Position numbers and translations under genes: made by a program. Shown piece after piece: positions 40,044-48,947 of a DNA stretch of 64,000 nt; the first letter of the stretch is position 1, and each line of letters starts with the position of its first letter. Source of the stretch: JBBRVW01 sp963784645 (lineage in GTDB: Bacteria > Actinomycetota > Actinomycetes > JACCUZ01); the NCBI GenBank assembly GCA_963784645.1, contig CAWARY010000002.1:434001-498000 (forward strand), read 5' to 3'. The notes below the pieces were generated by a model. It was not told the origin of the DNA, made no database searches, and saw nothing but the letters and a program-made list of their open reading frames with translations.

Positions 40044-40844
40044 TCAGGCGAACGGCAGCCGCCAGGCGCCCACGGACACCGACACCGCGGTCGCGCCGAG
40101 CACGACCGAGGCGGTCCCGGCCAGCAGCCACCAGTCGCGGGCGAGCACCGGCTGCGGGCGGGCGACGGTGCGGACCGTGTCGGTCGCACCGAAGCCGCGC
40201 GCCTCCATCGCTGTCGCGAGCCGCACGCCGCGGCGGACGGCGGCCACCAGCACCGCGAGCACCTGCGCCGCGAACGCCCGCAGGTGCGCCAGCGGCGACC
40301 GGCCGGGGTCCAGCCCGCGCGCCCGCCGGGCCCGGGTCACCTGCTGCCAGTCGGACGACAGCAGCGGCAGCAGCCGGAGCGCGGCGAGCGCGCCGTACGC
40401 GAACCGCGCGGGCGCGTGCCAGCGCTGCACCAGGGCGTCGGCGAGGTCCATCGGGTCGGTGGTCGCGAGCACCAGCACGCCGGGCAGGGCGATCGCCAGC
40501 AGCCGCAGCGACACCCCGGCCGCCGACTCGACCGCGTGCGAGGTGACGTCGACCGGCCCGACGGCCAGCAGCACCCGGCCGCCACCCACCACGATCAGGT
40601 TGGTCAACGCGACCCCGGCGGCTCCGACGACGAGGGGGATGCAGCGGCGGGCCAGGCGCCGCAGCCGTACGCCGGTGAGCGGGACGACAGCGAGCTCCAC
40701 CAGCAGCAGGAGCGTCGGGGTGAGCGGGTCCAGCGTGACCAGCAGGCCGACGAGGACGATCACCGACGCCGAGATCTTCGCCACCGGGTTGAACCTGCCG
40801 AGCGCGGCACCCGGGTCCGGCGCGAGCGGTGCGAGCAGGCTCAT
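40044..40844 (-). CDS. ECF transporter transmembrane (T) subunit
   Basis: A 266-residue EcfT/CbiQ-family protein with about five transmembrane helices. The cytoplasmic coupling motifs are VTRARRARGLDPG (an ARG coupling helix) and ATAMEARGFGA (the second ARG motif), which contact the two ATPase halves. It provides the integral scaffold for the vitamin-type importer whose ATPase and substrate-binding subunits lie upstream. The ATG overlaps the ATPase stop codon (ATGA). It corresponds to YkoC in a YkoEDC-type thiamine-precursor transporter. Confidence 0.9.
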   Translation of the reverse strand: MSLLAPLAPDPGAALGRFNPVAKISASVIVLVGLLVTLDPLTPTLLLLVELAVVPLTGVRLRRLARRCIPLVVGAAGVALTNLIVVGGGRVLLAVGPVDVTSHAVESAAGVSLRLLAIALPGVLVLATTDPMDLADALVQRWHAPARFAYGALAALRLLPLLSSDWQQVTRARRARGLDPGRSPLAHLRAFAAQVLAVLVAAVRRGVRLATAMEARGFGATDTVRTVARPQPVLARDWWLLAGTASVVLGATAVSVSVGAWRLPFA

Positions 40845-42325
40845 GACCCCACCGGCCGGGTCACGGCCCCGAGGTCGATCGTCGCGTCGGCCAGCGCGTC
40901 GACCAGCTCGAGGTCGTGGGTGACCAGCAGCAGCCCGCAGCCGGCGTCGCGCAGGTCCGCGAGCAGCTCGACCAGCCCGGCCCAGGTCCGGGCGTCCTGG
41001 CCGAACGTCGGCTCGTCGGCGACGACGACCGCGGGCGAGGTCGCGATGGCGGTCGCCACGGAGAGCCGGCGCTTCTCGCCACCGGACAGCGTGTAGGGGT
41101 TGGCGGCGGCGAGGTGCGCGAGCCCGAGCTGCACGAGGAGCTCGTCCGCGCGCCGGGCGGCGTCCTGCTCCGTGGCGCCGGCCTGCCTCGGCCCCACCAG
41201 GAGCTCGTCCCGCACCGTGGCCGTGACGATCTGGTGCTCGGCGTCCTGGAAGACGGTGCCCACCCGGCGGACCAGGTCGCGGCCACGCCACCGCCACAGC
41301 GGCCTCGGCGGCTGCGGCGGGTCCAGCGCCGGCTCCGCCCGCACCTCGCCGGACGACGGTGCCAGCAGGCCGGCCACCGCCAGCGCCAGGGTCGACTTGC
41401 CGGCACCGTTCGGGCCGGTCAGGGCGAGCGCGGAGCCGCCCCGTACCGTCAGGTCGGTCGCGGCCAGCGCGTCCCGGTCGGCGGCGGGGTAGCGGAACCG
41501 TACGGCGTCAGCGGTCAGCAGCGGCGGCCCGGGAGCGGCACGGGCCCGGCGGCGTACGACCGGGTGCCGGCCCGGGACCCACACACCTGCGTCGGCGAGG
41601 GCGGCGCCCCGCACCCCGAACACCTCCGCGGGCGGCCCGTCGGCCATGACACCGCCGCCGGGCGCCAGGACCACGGCGCGCGTCACGAGGTCGACCACCT
41701 GCTCGACCCGGTGCTCGACGAGCATCGCCGTCGTCCCGGTCTCCGCGAGCACCCGCGCGAGGACCCCGCGCACGAGCGCGACGCCGGCCGGGTCGAGGTT
41801 GGCGGTCACCTCGTCGAGCAGCAGCAGTCCGGGCCGCAGCGCGAGGATCCCGGCCAGCGCGAGCCGCTGCTGCTCCCCGCCGGAGAGGCGCCCGGTGTCG
41901 GCGTCGCGGCCGTACGGGAAGCCCACCTGGTCCAGCGCCTCGTCCACCCGGCGCCAGATCTCGTCCGGCGCGACGCCGCGGTTCTCCAGCCCGAAGGCCA
42001 CGTCGTCGCCCGCCCGCCCCATGACCAGCGCCGTCTCCGGGTCCTGCAGCACCAGCCCGGCGCGGGCCCGGGCGTCCCGGGCGGGTACGCCGTCGAGCAG
42101 GATCGTGCCCTCCTGCTCGCCGCCCTGACCGGCCTCGAGCAGGCCGGCCAGTGCCGCGAGCAGTGTCGACTTCCCGGCGCCGGACGGCCCGAGCAGCAGC
42201 ACCCGCTCGCCCGGCTCGACCCGCAGGTCGACGCCGCGCAGCGCCCAGGCGTGGCGGCCGCCGTGTCGCCAGCCCCAGCCGCGCAGCTCGACCGCCGCCG
42301 GCCGTGGCTGGTCGGCCCCGCTCAC
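40841..42325 (-). CDS. ECF transporter duplicated ATPase (A-A' fusion)
   Basis: A 494-residue protein with two complete ABC ATPase domains. The first has Walker A LGPSGAGKST, signature LSGGEQQRLALAG and Walker B LLLLDEVTANLD. The second has GPNGAGKST, LSGGEKRRLSVAT and VVVADEPTFGQD, with an H-loop VTHDLEL. It powers the ECF importer with the T subunit downstream and S subunit upstream; the fused form matches YkoD. The GTG at 42325 (VSGADQPRPAAVEL) is preferred because longer in-frame starts read into the intercistronic hairpin. The T gene start overlaps its stop. Confidence 0.93.
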   Translation of the reverse strand: MSGADQPRPAAVELRGWGWRHGGRHAWALRGVDLRVEPGERVLLLGPSGAGKSTLLAALAGLLEAGQGGEQEGTILLDGVPARDARARAGLVLQDPETALVMGRAGDDVAFGLENRGVAPDEIWRRVDEALDQVGFPYGRDADTGRLSGGEQQRLALAGILALRPGLLLLDEVTANLDPAGVALVRGVLARVLAETGTTAMLVEHRVEQVVDLVTRAVVLAPGGGVMADGPPAEVFGVRGAALADAGVWVPGRHPVVRRRARAAPGPPLLTADAVRFRYPAADRDALAATDLTVRGGSALALTGPNGAGKSTLALAVAGLLAPSSGEVRAEPALDPPQPPRPLWRWRGRDLVRRVGTVFQDAEHQIVTATVRDELLVGPRQAGATEQDAARRADELLVQLGLAHLAAANPYTLSGGEKRRLSVATAIATSPAVVVADEPTFGQDARTWAGLVELLADLRDAGCGLLLVTHDLELVDALADATIDLGAVTRPVGS

Positions 42326-42344
42326 GCCGTCAGCCCCCACCGAA

Positions 42345-42393
42345 TGTGCGCCGACACACCGGACACGCCGACGGTCCGGTGTGTCGGCGCACA
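42345..42393. repeat. Perfect 20-bp inverted repeat in ECF operon
   Basis: TGTGCGCCGACACACCGGAC (42345-42364) and its exact reverse complement (42374-42393) enclose a 9-nt loop. It lies between the S-subunit stop and the ATPase start in the same operon. It may attenuate transcription, stabilise mRNA ends, or be a repetitive palindrome. Confidence 0.9.
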
Positions 42394-42434
42394 AAGGATC
42401 TTGGGGGTGGGGGCGTGGGTGGGGATGGTGGTGG

Positions 42435-43058
42435 TCAGACCCGGGCCTGGTCGGCGCCGGCGGCGAACGGCGAGAGCACCCCGGTACGCGCCAGCGCCCG
42501 GACCAGCAGCCACGAGCCGACGCCGGCGACGACGGCCGAGCTCACGGCGAGCAGCACGGCGTAGGTGAGCTGCCAGCCGCCGGACCAGTCCGCGTAGTAC
42601 AGGACCAGGTCCAGCAGCGCAGCGCCCAGCCCGGCGAGGGCCCCGGCGAGCACCGCCGTGTGCAGCCGCCACGAGGCGTAGAGCGCCATCGCGAACACGA
42701 TCTCGGCAGCAACACCCTGGACCAGGCCGTACATCACGACGCTGAGCCCCCACGACGTGCCGAGCAGAGCCGACACGATCGAGGCGACCAGCTCGACGTA
42801 CACCGCGGCGCCGCGCTTGCGCAGGACGAGCGCACCGAGGACACCGGGCACCAGCCAGACGCCGTACATGAAGCCCTGGGCCGGCGGGAAGCCGGTGAAG
42901 GCGGGCTGGACGGTGTTCCAGAGGGTGCCCCACGCCCAGAAGACGACGCCGAACGCGACGGCGATCGATGACGCGACGACGACGTCGACGGTGCGCCAGC
43001 CGGCGCGGGTGGGGGTGCGGGTGTCGACCGGGTCGGTCCCCTGCGTGGTGGTGCTCAT
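42435..43058 (-). CDS. ECF transporter S component, YkoE family
   Basis: A 207-residue membrane protein with about six helices and YkoE-like sequence: VDVVVASSIAVAFGVVFWAWG, PAQGFMYGVWLVPGVLGALV and GLVQGVAAEIVFAM. YkoE is the substrate-binding subunit for hydroxymethylpyrimidine or thiamine. That identity is supported by the TPP riboswitch directly upstream and the fused ATPase and T genes downstream. The ATG at 43058 has AGGAG at good spacing. It is the first gene of the operon. Confidence 0.9.
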   Translation of the reverse strand: MSTTTQGTDPVDTRTPTRAGWRTVDVVVASSIAVAFGVVFWAWGTLWNTVQPAFTGFPPAQGFMYGVWLVPGVLGALVLRKRGAAVYVELVASIVSALLGTSWGLSVVMYGLVQGVAAEIVFAMALYASWRLHTAVLAGALAGLGAALLDLVLYYADWSGGWQLTYAVLLAVSSAVVAGVGSWLLVRALARTGVLSPFAAGADQARV

Positions 43059-43153
43059 GTGCTCGCTCCTGTCCGGGGTGGACAGGGACGCGTAGTGCTC
43101 TGAGCCCGTGCCGGACCGGGCCGCGGGTGCGGCACGAGCGGCACGGGGGAAAC

Positions 43154-43243
43154 CGACTCCCTGCGCTGGCATGACCCAGATCAGGTAGGAGGGTCTGCGG
43201 GGTGGTTCCCCGCACTCTCAGCGCTGCTGCGCTCCCCTGTGGT
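43154..43243 (-). ncRNA. TPP riboswitch (THI element)
   Basis: The minus strand has the conserved CTGAGAGT of the pyrimidine-sensing arm and the ACCTGATCTGGGTCATGCCA block with GCGCAGGGAGT of the diphosphate arm. They are separated by a GCGGGGAACCACCCCGC stem. This is an unambiguous THI box in sense orientation to the YkoE-like gene, about 95 nt upstream of its start. It should switch off the importer when thiamine diphosphate is high. Confidence 0.95.
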
Positions 43244-43320
43244 TCGTGGGTGTGGTGCGGAGCCGACGCTAGCACCCGGCCGACGGGAAGTGTCGGGGCG
43301 CCGCCCGGGTTGGGGCGCAC

Positions 43321-44163
43321 ATGGACGCTCCCCTGATCGCGGTCACCGGTGCCACCGGCCACCTCGGCGGCATGGTCGCCGCCCGCCTGGCCGCGAGCGG
43401 TGACCGGCTGCGGCTCGTCGTCCGCGACGCGGGTCGCGCCCCTGACCTCGACGGCGCCGAGGTGGCGGTCGCCTCCTACGACGACGCCGACCGGCTGACC
43501 GCAGCCTTCGCCGACGCCGACACGGTCTTCCTCGTCAGCGCGGCCGAGCACCCGGAGCGGATCCGGCAGCACTACACGGCAGTCGACGCCGCAGCGGCCG
43601 CCGGTGTCCGGCGGGTGGTCTACACGTCGTTCCTCAACGCCGCGCCGGACGCGACGTTCACCCTGGCCCGCCACCACTGGCTCACCGAGCAGCGGCTGCG
43701 CGACGCCGGCGTGACGTTCACCTTCCTGCGCGACTCGGTGTATCTCGACTTCGTGGCGTTCTTCGCCGGTGACCGAGGCGTGATCGCCGGTCCGGCCGGC
43801 GATGGGACGTTCGCGCCGGTCGCGCGCACCGACGTCGCCGACGTGGCGGTCGCCGTCCTGCACGACCTCGGCGGTACGCACGACGGCGTCACCTACGACG
43901 TCACCGGCGGGCTGCTGGCGTCGATGGCCGAGTGGGCCGCGGAGCTGTCCGCCGTCACCGGTCGACCGGTGTCCTACGTCGACGAGACCGAGGAGGAGGC
44001 CTGGGCCTCCCGCGCCGGCTACGGCGCGCCGGACTGGGAGGTCGAGGGCTGGGTCTCCTCGTACCAGGCGATCGCCGCCGGCGAGCTCGCGGTCGTCACC
44101 GACACGGTGCAGGTGGTCGCCGGGCACCCGCCGACGACCCTGCGCGAGCTGCTCGCGCCGTGA
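43321..44163 (+). CDS. NmrA-like/QOR2-type NAD(P)-binding reductase
   Basis: A 280-residue atypical SDR. The N-terminal nucleotide motif is VTGATGHLGGMVAARLAASG, followed by TVFLVSAAEHPERIRQHY and VVYTSFLNAAPDATFTLARHH. The pattern matches NmrA-like proteins of the NAD(P)H:quinone oxidoreductase 2 type. It may reduce quinones or act as a redox sensor. The ATG is the first codon after a short promoter gap divergent from the riboswitch; no strong ribosome site is seen. Confidence 0.87.
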   Translation: MDAPLIAVTGATGHLGGMVAARLAASGDRLRLVVRDAGRAPDLDGAEVAVASYDDADRLTAAFADADTVFLVSAAEHPERIRQHYTAVDAAAAAGVRRVVYTSFLNAAPDATFTLARHHWLTEQRLRDAGVTFTFLRDSVYLDFVAFFAGDRGVIAGPAGDGTFAPVARTDVADVAVAVLHDLGGTHDGVTYDVTGGLLASMAEWAAELSAVTGRPVSYVDETEEEAWASRAGYGAPDWEVEGWVSSYQAIAAGELAVVTDTVQVVAGHPPTTLRELLAP

Positions 44164-44204
44164 CCCCTCGGACGGCCGGCGGGGTTCCTGGGGTCCACGG
44201 GCCG

Positions 44205-44236
44205 GCGCGTTGATCACACCCACGTGATCGACGCGC
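44205..44236. terminator. 13-bp hairpin after NmrA-like gene
   Basis: GCGCGTTGATCAC (44205-44217) pairs with GTGATCGACGCGC (44224-44236), with one G-T type mismatch and a 6-nt loop, about 40 nt after the stop codon. A terminator is the simplest reading; an operator is possible. Confidence 0.5.
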
Positions 44237-44352
44237 GCCGCCGGTGGCGAATTCACCGCTTTCGGTGGGCGCGCGCCGCTGTCGGCACCCTCGTCGTCGT
44301 CGCCACGCCCCGCGACCGGTGGCCGGCCCACGTGCTCGCCACCTTGCGATCG

Positions 44353-44404
44353 GTACCCCTGGGGGGTACGCTTCCCCGTATCGACCCGATACCCCGTTGG
44401 GGTA
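44353..44404. promoter_or_regulatory. Two CsoR-type operator palindromes
   Basis: GTACCCC-TGG-GGGGTAC (44353-44369) and TACCCC-GTT-GGGGTA (44390-44404) lie 19-70 nt before csoR. G-tract palindromes of this form are known CsoR binding sites. The two centres are 36 nt apart. The promoter is presumably between or over them, so copper-free CsoR would repress its own operon. Confidence 0.75.
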
Positions 44405-44422
44405 CTCGACGCGGAGGCAGCG

Positions 44423-44710
44423 ATGACGACACACGGCTACACCGCCCGCAAGGACAGCCACCTCAAGCGGCTGCGCCGCGTCGAGGGCCAGGTCCGCGGC
44501 CTGCAGCGGATGGTCGAGGAGGACAAGTACTGCATCGACATCCTCACCCAGGTGTCGGCTGCCACCAAGGCGCTGCAGTCGTTCTCCCTCGAGCTGCTCG
44601 ACGAGCACCTCGCGCACTGTGTGGTCGAGGCCGCCCAGCGCGGCGGCGCCGAGGCCGACGAGAAGGTGCGCGAGGCCTCCGAGGCCATCGCCCGGCTCGT
44701 CCGCAGCTGA
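44423..44710 (+). CDS. csoR: Copper-sensing repressor CsoR
   Basis: A 95-residue all-helical regulator of the CsoR/RcnR family. The Cu(I) ligands Cys37, His62 and Cys66 are in the C-H-C pattern of true CsoR (YCIDILTQ and LLDEHLAHC). The DNA-contact residues lie in KRLRRVEGQVRGLQRM. It binds operator DNA without copper and releases it on Cu(I) binding. GGAGG lies 5 nt before the ATG. It is the first gene of csoR-copZ-secreted protein-copA. Confidence 0.95.
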   Translation: MTTHGYTARKDSHLKRLRRVEGQVRGLQRMVEEDKYCIDILTQVSAATKALQSFSLELLDEHLAHCVVEAAQRGGAEADEKVREASEAIARLVRS

Positions 44711-44752
44711 AGGCCGCCGCACACGTCACCCACGAAGCACGGAGCGATGACG

Positions 44753-44977
44753 ATGAACAGCACCACGACGTACGGCGTCCTCGGCATGACCTGCGACCAC
44801 TGCGTGCAGGCGGTCAGCGGCGAGCTGCGCGAGCTGCCCGGCGTCCAGGACGTCGAGGTGGAGCTCGTCGAGGGTGGCACCTCCGTCGTCCGCATCGTCA
44901 GCGACGAGCCGCTGCCCGAGAAGGCCGTCCGCGAGGCCGTCGATGAGGCCGGCTACCAGCTCGCGGCGACACCTTGA
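44753..44977 (+). CDS. copZ: Copper chaperone CopZ-like
   Basis: A 74-residue heavy-metal-associated domain. GMTCDHC holds the metal-binding Cys pair, and VRIVSDEPLPEKAVREAVDEAGY completes the ferredoxin-like fold. It would carry Cu(I) to the CopA ATPase. Two ATG codons are close (44747 and 44753); the second has GGAG at the better 8-nt spacing. Its stop codon overlaps the TTG start of the next frame. Confidence 0.92.
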   Translation: MNSTTTYGVLGMTCDHCVQAVSGELRELPGVQDVEVELVEGGTSVVRIVSDEPLPEKAVREAVDEAGYQLAATP

Positions 44978-45880
44978 GGCCGCTGCGGCCCGGTGCGACG
45001 ATCGGCCTGTACGCCGGCTGCCTGGTCGCGGTGCTGGCCGCCGCCGTCGGCGTCGGGCGGGCTGTCGGACCCGTTGTCGACGACACCGCGCAGGCGGCCG
45101 CGAGTCACGGCACCGGTGACATGACCGGTCACGACGAGGACGCCTCCGGAACCGCCCTGCCGGGGCTGGCCGTGTCCGAGGCGGGGTACACCCTGCGCCT
45201 CGGCACCGAGCGAGCTACCGCACGGCCGTCGGTGCCGGTGTCGTTCGTCGTCGAAGGACCCGACGGCAGCCCCGTGACGTCGTACGTCGAGACGCACACC
45301 AAGGCGCTGCACCTCGTCGTGGTCCGCCGCGACCTCACGACCTTCCAGCACGTGCACCCCACCCGGACCGTCGACGGCACCTGGTCGGTGCCGCTGGACC
45401 TCACGTCGCCCGGCACCTACCGGGTGCTCGCCGACTTCCGGCCGCGCGGGCTCGACCGGTCGATCACGCTCGGCGCCGACCTCGCCGTCGCGGGCGACTT
45501 CGCCCCGACCGACCTGCCCGCGCCTGCGGCCACCGCCGACGCGGGTGACCGCTACACCGTCACCCTGGCCGGGACACCGCACGCCGCCGGCCGAGAGCGA
45601 GCTGCGCCTGAACGTCGCGCACGGCGGCCGACCGGTCACCGACCTGCGGCCCTACCTCGGTGCTTTCGGTCACCTGGTGGCGCTGCGCAGCGACGACCTC
45701 GCCTACCTGCACGTGCACCCGGCCGGCGACGGCGACCACGCGACTGCGGGCACGACCGGCGGGCCGGACCTCGCGTTCCTGACGACGTTCCCCACCGCCG
45801 GCAGCTACCGGCTGTTCCTCGACGTGAACGTCGGCGGAGCCGTGCGCACGGCCGCCTTCACGGTCGAGGTGCCGCGATGA
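44974..45880 (+). pseudogene. Copper-operon secreted protein, frameshifted
   Basis: Two open frames together encode one conserved actinobacterial protein of about 300 residues found beside copA genes. The first frame starts at the TTG at 44974, has an N-terminal hydrophobic segment and a His/Met-rich stretch (ASHGTGDMTGHDED), and contains HTKALHLVVVRRDLTTFQHVHP. The sequence continues in the +1 frame from about 45592 (ESELRLNVAHGG) through VALRSDDLAYLHVHP to 45880. Removing one C in the GGCC at about 45589-45592 restores one frame. It is either a real inactivating insertion or a sequencing error. The repeated H-VHP motifs suggest copper binding outside the membrane. Confidence 0.8.
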
Positions 45881-48165
45881 CCGCGCCGCCCTCGACGTCC
45901 GACCGGGTCGTCGACCTGGAGATCGGCGGCATGACGTGCGCCTCGTGCGCCATGCGGATCGAGAAGAAGCTCAACCGGATGCCCGGCGTCACGGCCACCG
46001 TCAACTACGCGACCGAGAAGGCGCACGTCGCGTACGCCGGCGACGTGAGCACGGACGAGCTGGTCGCCACCGTGGCGAAGACCGGCTACACCGCAGCCGT
46101 ACCGGCACCGGAACCGGTCCGTGACGGCTCCGACGGCTCGGACGACGCCGCGGAGCCCGATGCCGACACCGCCGACGTGCTCGCCCTCCGGCAGCGGGTC
46201 GCAGTCAGCGCCCTGCTCACCGTCCCGGTGATCCTGATGTCGATGGTGCCCGCCTTCCAGATCGACGGGTGGCAGTGGCTCTCGCTGACCCTTGCCGCAC
46301 CGGTCGTCACGTGGGGCGCCTTGCCCTTCCACCGCGCGACGTGGACCAACCTGCGCCACGGCGCGACGACGATGGACACCCTCGTGTCGCTCGGCGTCGT
46401 CGCCGCGTTCGGCTGGTCGCTCTACGCGCTGCTCGTCGGCGACGCCGGCGCGATCGGCATGACCATGCCCTTCACGTTGGTGCCGTCCCGCGGCTCCGGT
46501 GCAGCCGAGATCTACCTCGAGGTCGCCTCGGGCGTGACGCTGTTCCTGCTGATCGGCCGCTACCTCGAGGCGCGGGCCCGGCGCCGCAGCGGCGCCGCAC
46601 TGCGCTCCCTGCTCTCGATGGGAGCCAAGGACGTCGCCGTGCTGCGCGACGGGCAGGAGGTGCGCGTCGCGGTCGCCGACCTCGCGGTCGGCGACGAGTT
46701 CGTCGTGCGGCCGGGGGAGAAGGTCGCCACCGACGGCGTCGTCGTCTCCGGGGCGTCGGCCGTCGACGCCTCGATGCTCACCGGCGAGCCGGTGCCGGTC
46801 GAGGTCGGTCCCGGCGACGAGGTCGTCGGCGCCACGGTGAGCTCGGGCGGGCGGCTGGTCGTGCGCGCGACCCGGGTCGGCGGCGACACCCAGCTCGCGC
46901 AGCTCGGGCGTTTGGTCGAGGCTGCACAGAGCGGCAAGGCCGAGGTGCAGCGCCTCGCCGACCGGGTGTCCGCGGTCTTCGTGCCGGTGGTCGTGGCGCT
47001 CGCGGTCGCGACCCTGGGCTTCTGGCTCGGCACCGGCGCGCGCGCGGAGCTGGCGTTCACTGCGGCCGTCGCTGTCCTCATCATCGCCTGCCCGTGCGCC
47101 CTCGGCCTCGCGACCCCGACCGCGCTGCTCGTCGGCACCGGACGCGGCGCACAGCTCGGCATCGTCATCAAGGGCCCGGAGGTCCTCGAGCAGACCCGGC
47201 GGGTCGACACCGTCGTGCTCGACAAGACCGGCACGGTCACCGAGGGCCGGATGCGGCTGGTCGAGGTCGTGCCGGCCGATGGCGTCGACCGGGCCGATGT
47301 GCTCCGTCTCGCCGGCGCGGTCGAGGCCGCGAGCGAGCACCCGGTCGCCGCGGCCGTCGCCGCGTCCGCCAGCGAGGAGCTCGGCCCGCTGCCCGCGGTC
47401 GACGGGTTCGCCAGCCTCGAGGGCCTCGGCGTCCAGGGCGTCGTCGCCGGCCCGGACGGCCGGACGCACGCCGTGGTCGTCGGGCGGCCGGCGCTGCTCG
47501 CCGAGTGGTCGCAGCACCTGCCCGCCGAGCTCGGTGCCGCGCTGCCGGCGTACGAGCGGCAGGGGCGCACGGTCGTCGCGGTCGGCTGGGACGGCACCGC
47601 TCGCGGACTGCTGGTCGTCGCCGACACCGTCAAGCCGACCAGTGCCGAGGCCGTAGCCCGGCTGCGGGCGCTCGGGCTGCGGCCGGTCCTGCTCACCGGT
47701 GACAACGGGGCGGCCGCCGCCACGGTCGCCCGCGAGGTGGGCATCGAAGCCGCGGACGTCGTCGCGGGAGTGCTGCCGGCCGGCAAGGTCGACGAGGTGC
47801 GCCGGCTTCAGGCCGCGGGACGGGTGGTGGCCATGGTCGGTGACGGCGTGAACGACGCCGCCGCGCTGGCCGCCGCCGACCTCGGCCTGGCGATGGGCAC
47901 CGGCACCGATGTCGCCATCGAGGCGTCCGACCTCACCCTGGTCCGCGGCGACCTGCGCACCGCCGCCGACGCGATCCGGCTGTCCCGCGCGACGCTGCGC
48001 GTCATCAAGCAGAATCTGGGCTGGGCGTTCGGCTACAACGTGGCCGCGCTGCCGCTCGCCGCCGCCGGGCTGCTCAACCCGATGATCGCCGGTGCGGCGA
48101 TGGCGGCCAGCTCGGTGCTCGTGGTGACCAACAGCCTGCGGCTGCGGCGGTTCCGTCCGTCATGA
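45877..48165 (+). CDS. copA: Cu(I)-exporting P1B-type ATPase
   Basis: A 762-residue heavy-metal ATPase. The N-terminal HMA domain has GMTCASC at about residues 18-24. Eight predicted helices follow with the transport motif IIACPCALG (CPC near residue 405), phosphorylation loop VVLDKTGTVTEG (Asp near 449), the SEHP motif, TGDNGAAA and VAMVGDGVNDAAAL. The C-terminal NxxxxALPLAAAG and MAASSVLVVTNSLRLRRF are typical of CopA (P1B-1). The ATG overlaps the stop of the previous frame (ATGA). It exports Cu(I), completing the csoR-copZ-copA operon. Confidence 0.97.
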   Translation: MTAPPSTSDRVVDLEIGGMTCASCAMRIEKKLNRMPGVTATVNYATEKAHVAYAGDVSTDELVATVAKTGYTAAVPAPEPVRDGSDGSDDAAEPDADTADVLALRQRVAVSALLTVPVILMSMVPAFQIDGWQWLSLTLAAPVVTWGALPFHRATWTNLRHGATTMDTLVSLGVVAAFGWSLYALLVGDAGAIGMTMPFTLVPSRGSGAAEIYLEVASGVTLFLLIGRYLEARARRRSGAALRSLLSMGAKDVAVLRDGQEVRVAVADLAVGDEFVVRPGEKVATDGVVVSGASAVDASMLTGEPVPVEVGPGDEVVGATVSSGGRLVVRATRVGGDTQLAQLGRLVEAAQSGKAEVQRLADRVSAVFVPVVVALAVATLGFWLGTGARAELAFTAAVAVLIIACPCALGLATPTALLVGTGRGAQLGIVIKGPEVLEQTRRVDTVVLDKTGTVTEGRMRLVEVVPADGVDRADVLRLAGAVEAASEHPVAAAVAASASEELGPLPAVDGFASLEGLGVQGVVAGPDGRTHAVVVGRPALLAEWSQHLPAELGAALPAYERQGRTVVAVGWDGTARGLLVVADTVKPTSAEAVARLRALGLRPVLLTGDNGAAAATVAREVGIEAADVVAGVLPAGKVDEVRRLQAAGRVVAMVGDGVNDAAALAAADLGLAMGTGTDVAIEASDLTLVRGDLRTAADAIRLSRATLRVIKQNLGWAFGYNVAALPLAAAGLLNPMIAGAAMAASSVLVVTNSLRLRRFRPS

Positions 48166-48172
48166 TCAGCAC

Positions 48173-48907
48173 ATGACCGACCTCGCCGTGGTGCCTGCGC
48201 CACTGCTCGCGCACTGGTCCACGTGGACCGGGGCCTCCGCGCCCGAGCTGGCCCTGCTCGGGTCGGGTGCGCGCGATCGGGTGCTCGTCGTCGGGTCGGC
48301 CGCCCGCGAGCAGCCGGGATGGGACGGCGCCGTGCACGGCGTCGTCGGCGTCGCCGACGCCGCCGGCAGCGCTGTGGTCTCGGTACCCCCGGCGTACGCC
48401 GGGTGGGGGCAGGTGTTCGTCGCCGACGGCGGCTCGCTCGACGAGCTGCGGGCGGCACTGCCCGGCCGGCTCGGCCGGCCGGACCACGTCGTCTACCGCG
48501 GCGTGTGCCGCTGGGCCGTCGACGTCCCGACCTCCGACGTGCTGCCCGACGCCGGTCAGTGGCTGCCCGCCGCCGACCCGCGGGTGCCGGCGTGGCTCAG
48601 GCCGTTCGGCGGCGACGTCCTGGTGGTGCTCGACGACGACAGGTACGTCGCCGGCGTCGGTCTCAAGCGGCACGACGCGCACGGCCAGGAGATCGCGGTC
48701 GTCACCGAGGAGGCCGCCCGCGGCCGCGGCCTGGCGCGGCGCCTGGTGGCCCAGGCGGCGCGGACGCTGCTGGCGCGGGGGATCGTGCCGACCTACCTGC
48801 ACGACCCGGCCAACGTCGCGTCCGGCAAGGTCGCCGACGCTGCGGGCTTCCCGGACCGCGGCTGGACGGTCCTCGGCCTGTTCGGTCCGGTCGGCCCGGA
48901 CCAGTAG
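48173..48907 (+). CDS. GNAT-family acetyltransferase
   Basis: A 244-residue protein with a C-terminal GNAT fold: the acetyl-CoA loop is in AARGRGLARRLVAQAARTLL, after VAGVGLKRHDAHGQEIAVVTEE. The final strand-helix reads PTYLHDPANVASGKVADAAGFPDRG. The N-terminal half (about 1-120) is unrelated to the core GNAT fold and resembles the extra domain of actinobacterial GNAT proteins of unknown substrate. It lies 7 nt after copA and may be read through from the copper operon. Confidence 0.83.
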   Translation: MTDLAVVPAPLLAHWSTWTGASAPELALLGSGARDRVLVVGSAAREQPGWDGAVHGVVGVADAAGSAVVSVPPAYAGWGQVFVADGGSLDELRAALPGRLGRPDHVVYRGVCRWAVDVPTSDVLPDAGQWLPAADPRVPAWLRPFGGDVLVVLDDDRYVAGVGLKRHDAHGQEIAVVTEEAARGRGLARRLVAQAARTLLARGIVPTYLHDPANVASGKVADAAGFPDRGWTVLGLFGPVGPDQ

Positions 48908-48947
48908 CCCGCGCGGTACCGTCGCTGCGGCTGTTCGTCAGCCACCC

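Noticed and set aside
39705..41096. 463-codon plus-strand frame over the non-coding gap and antisense to the ECF genes
   Set aside because: Arg/Gly/His-rich, opposite two clear transporter genes; no domain.
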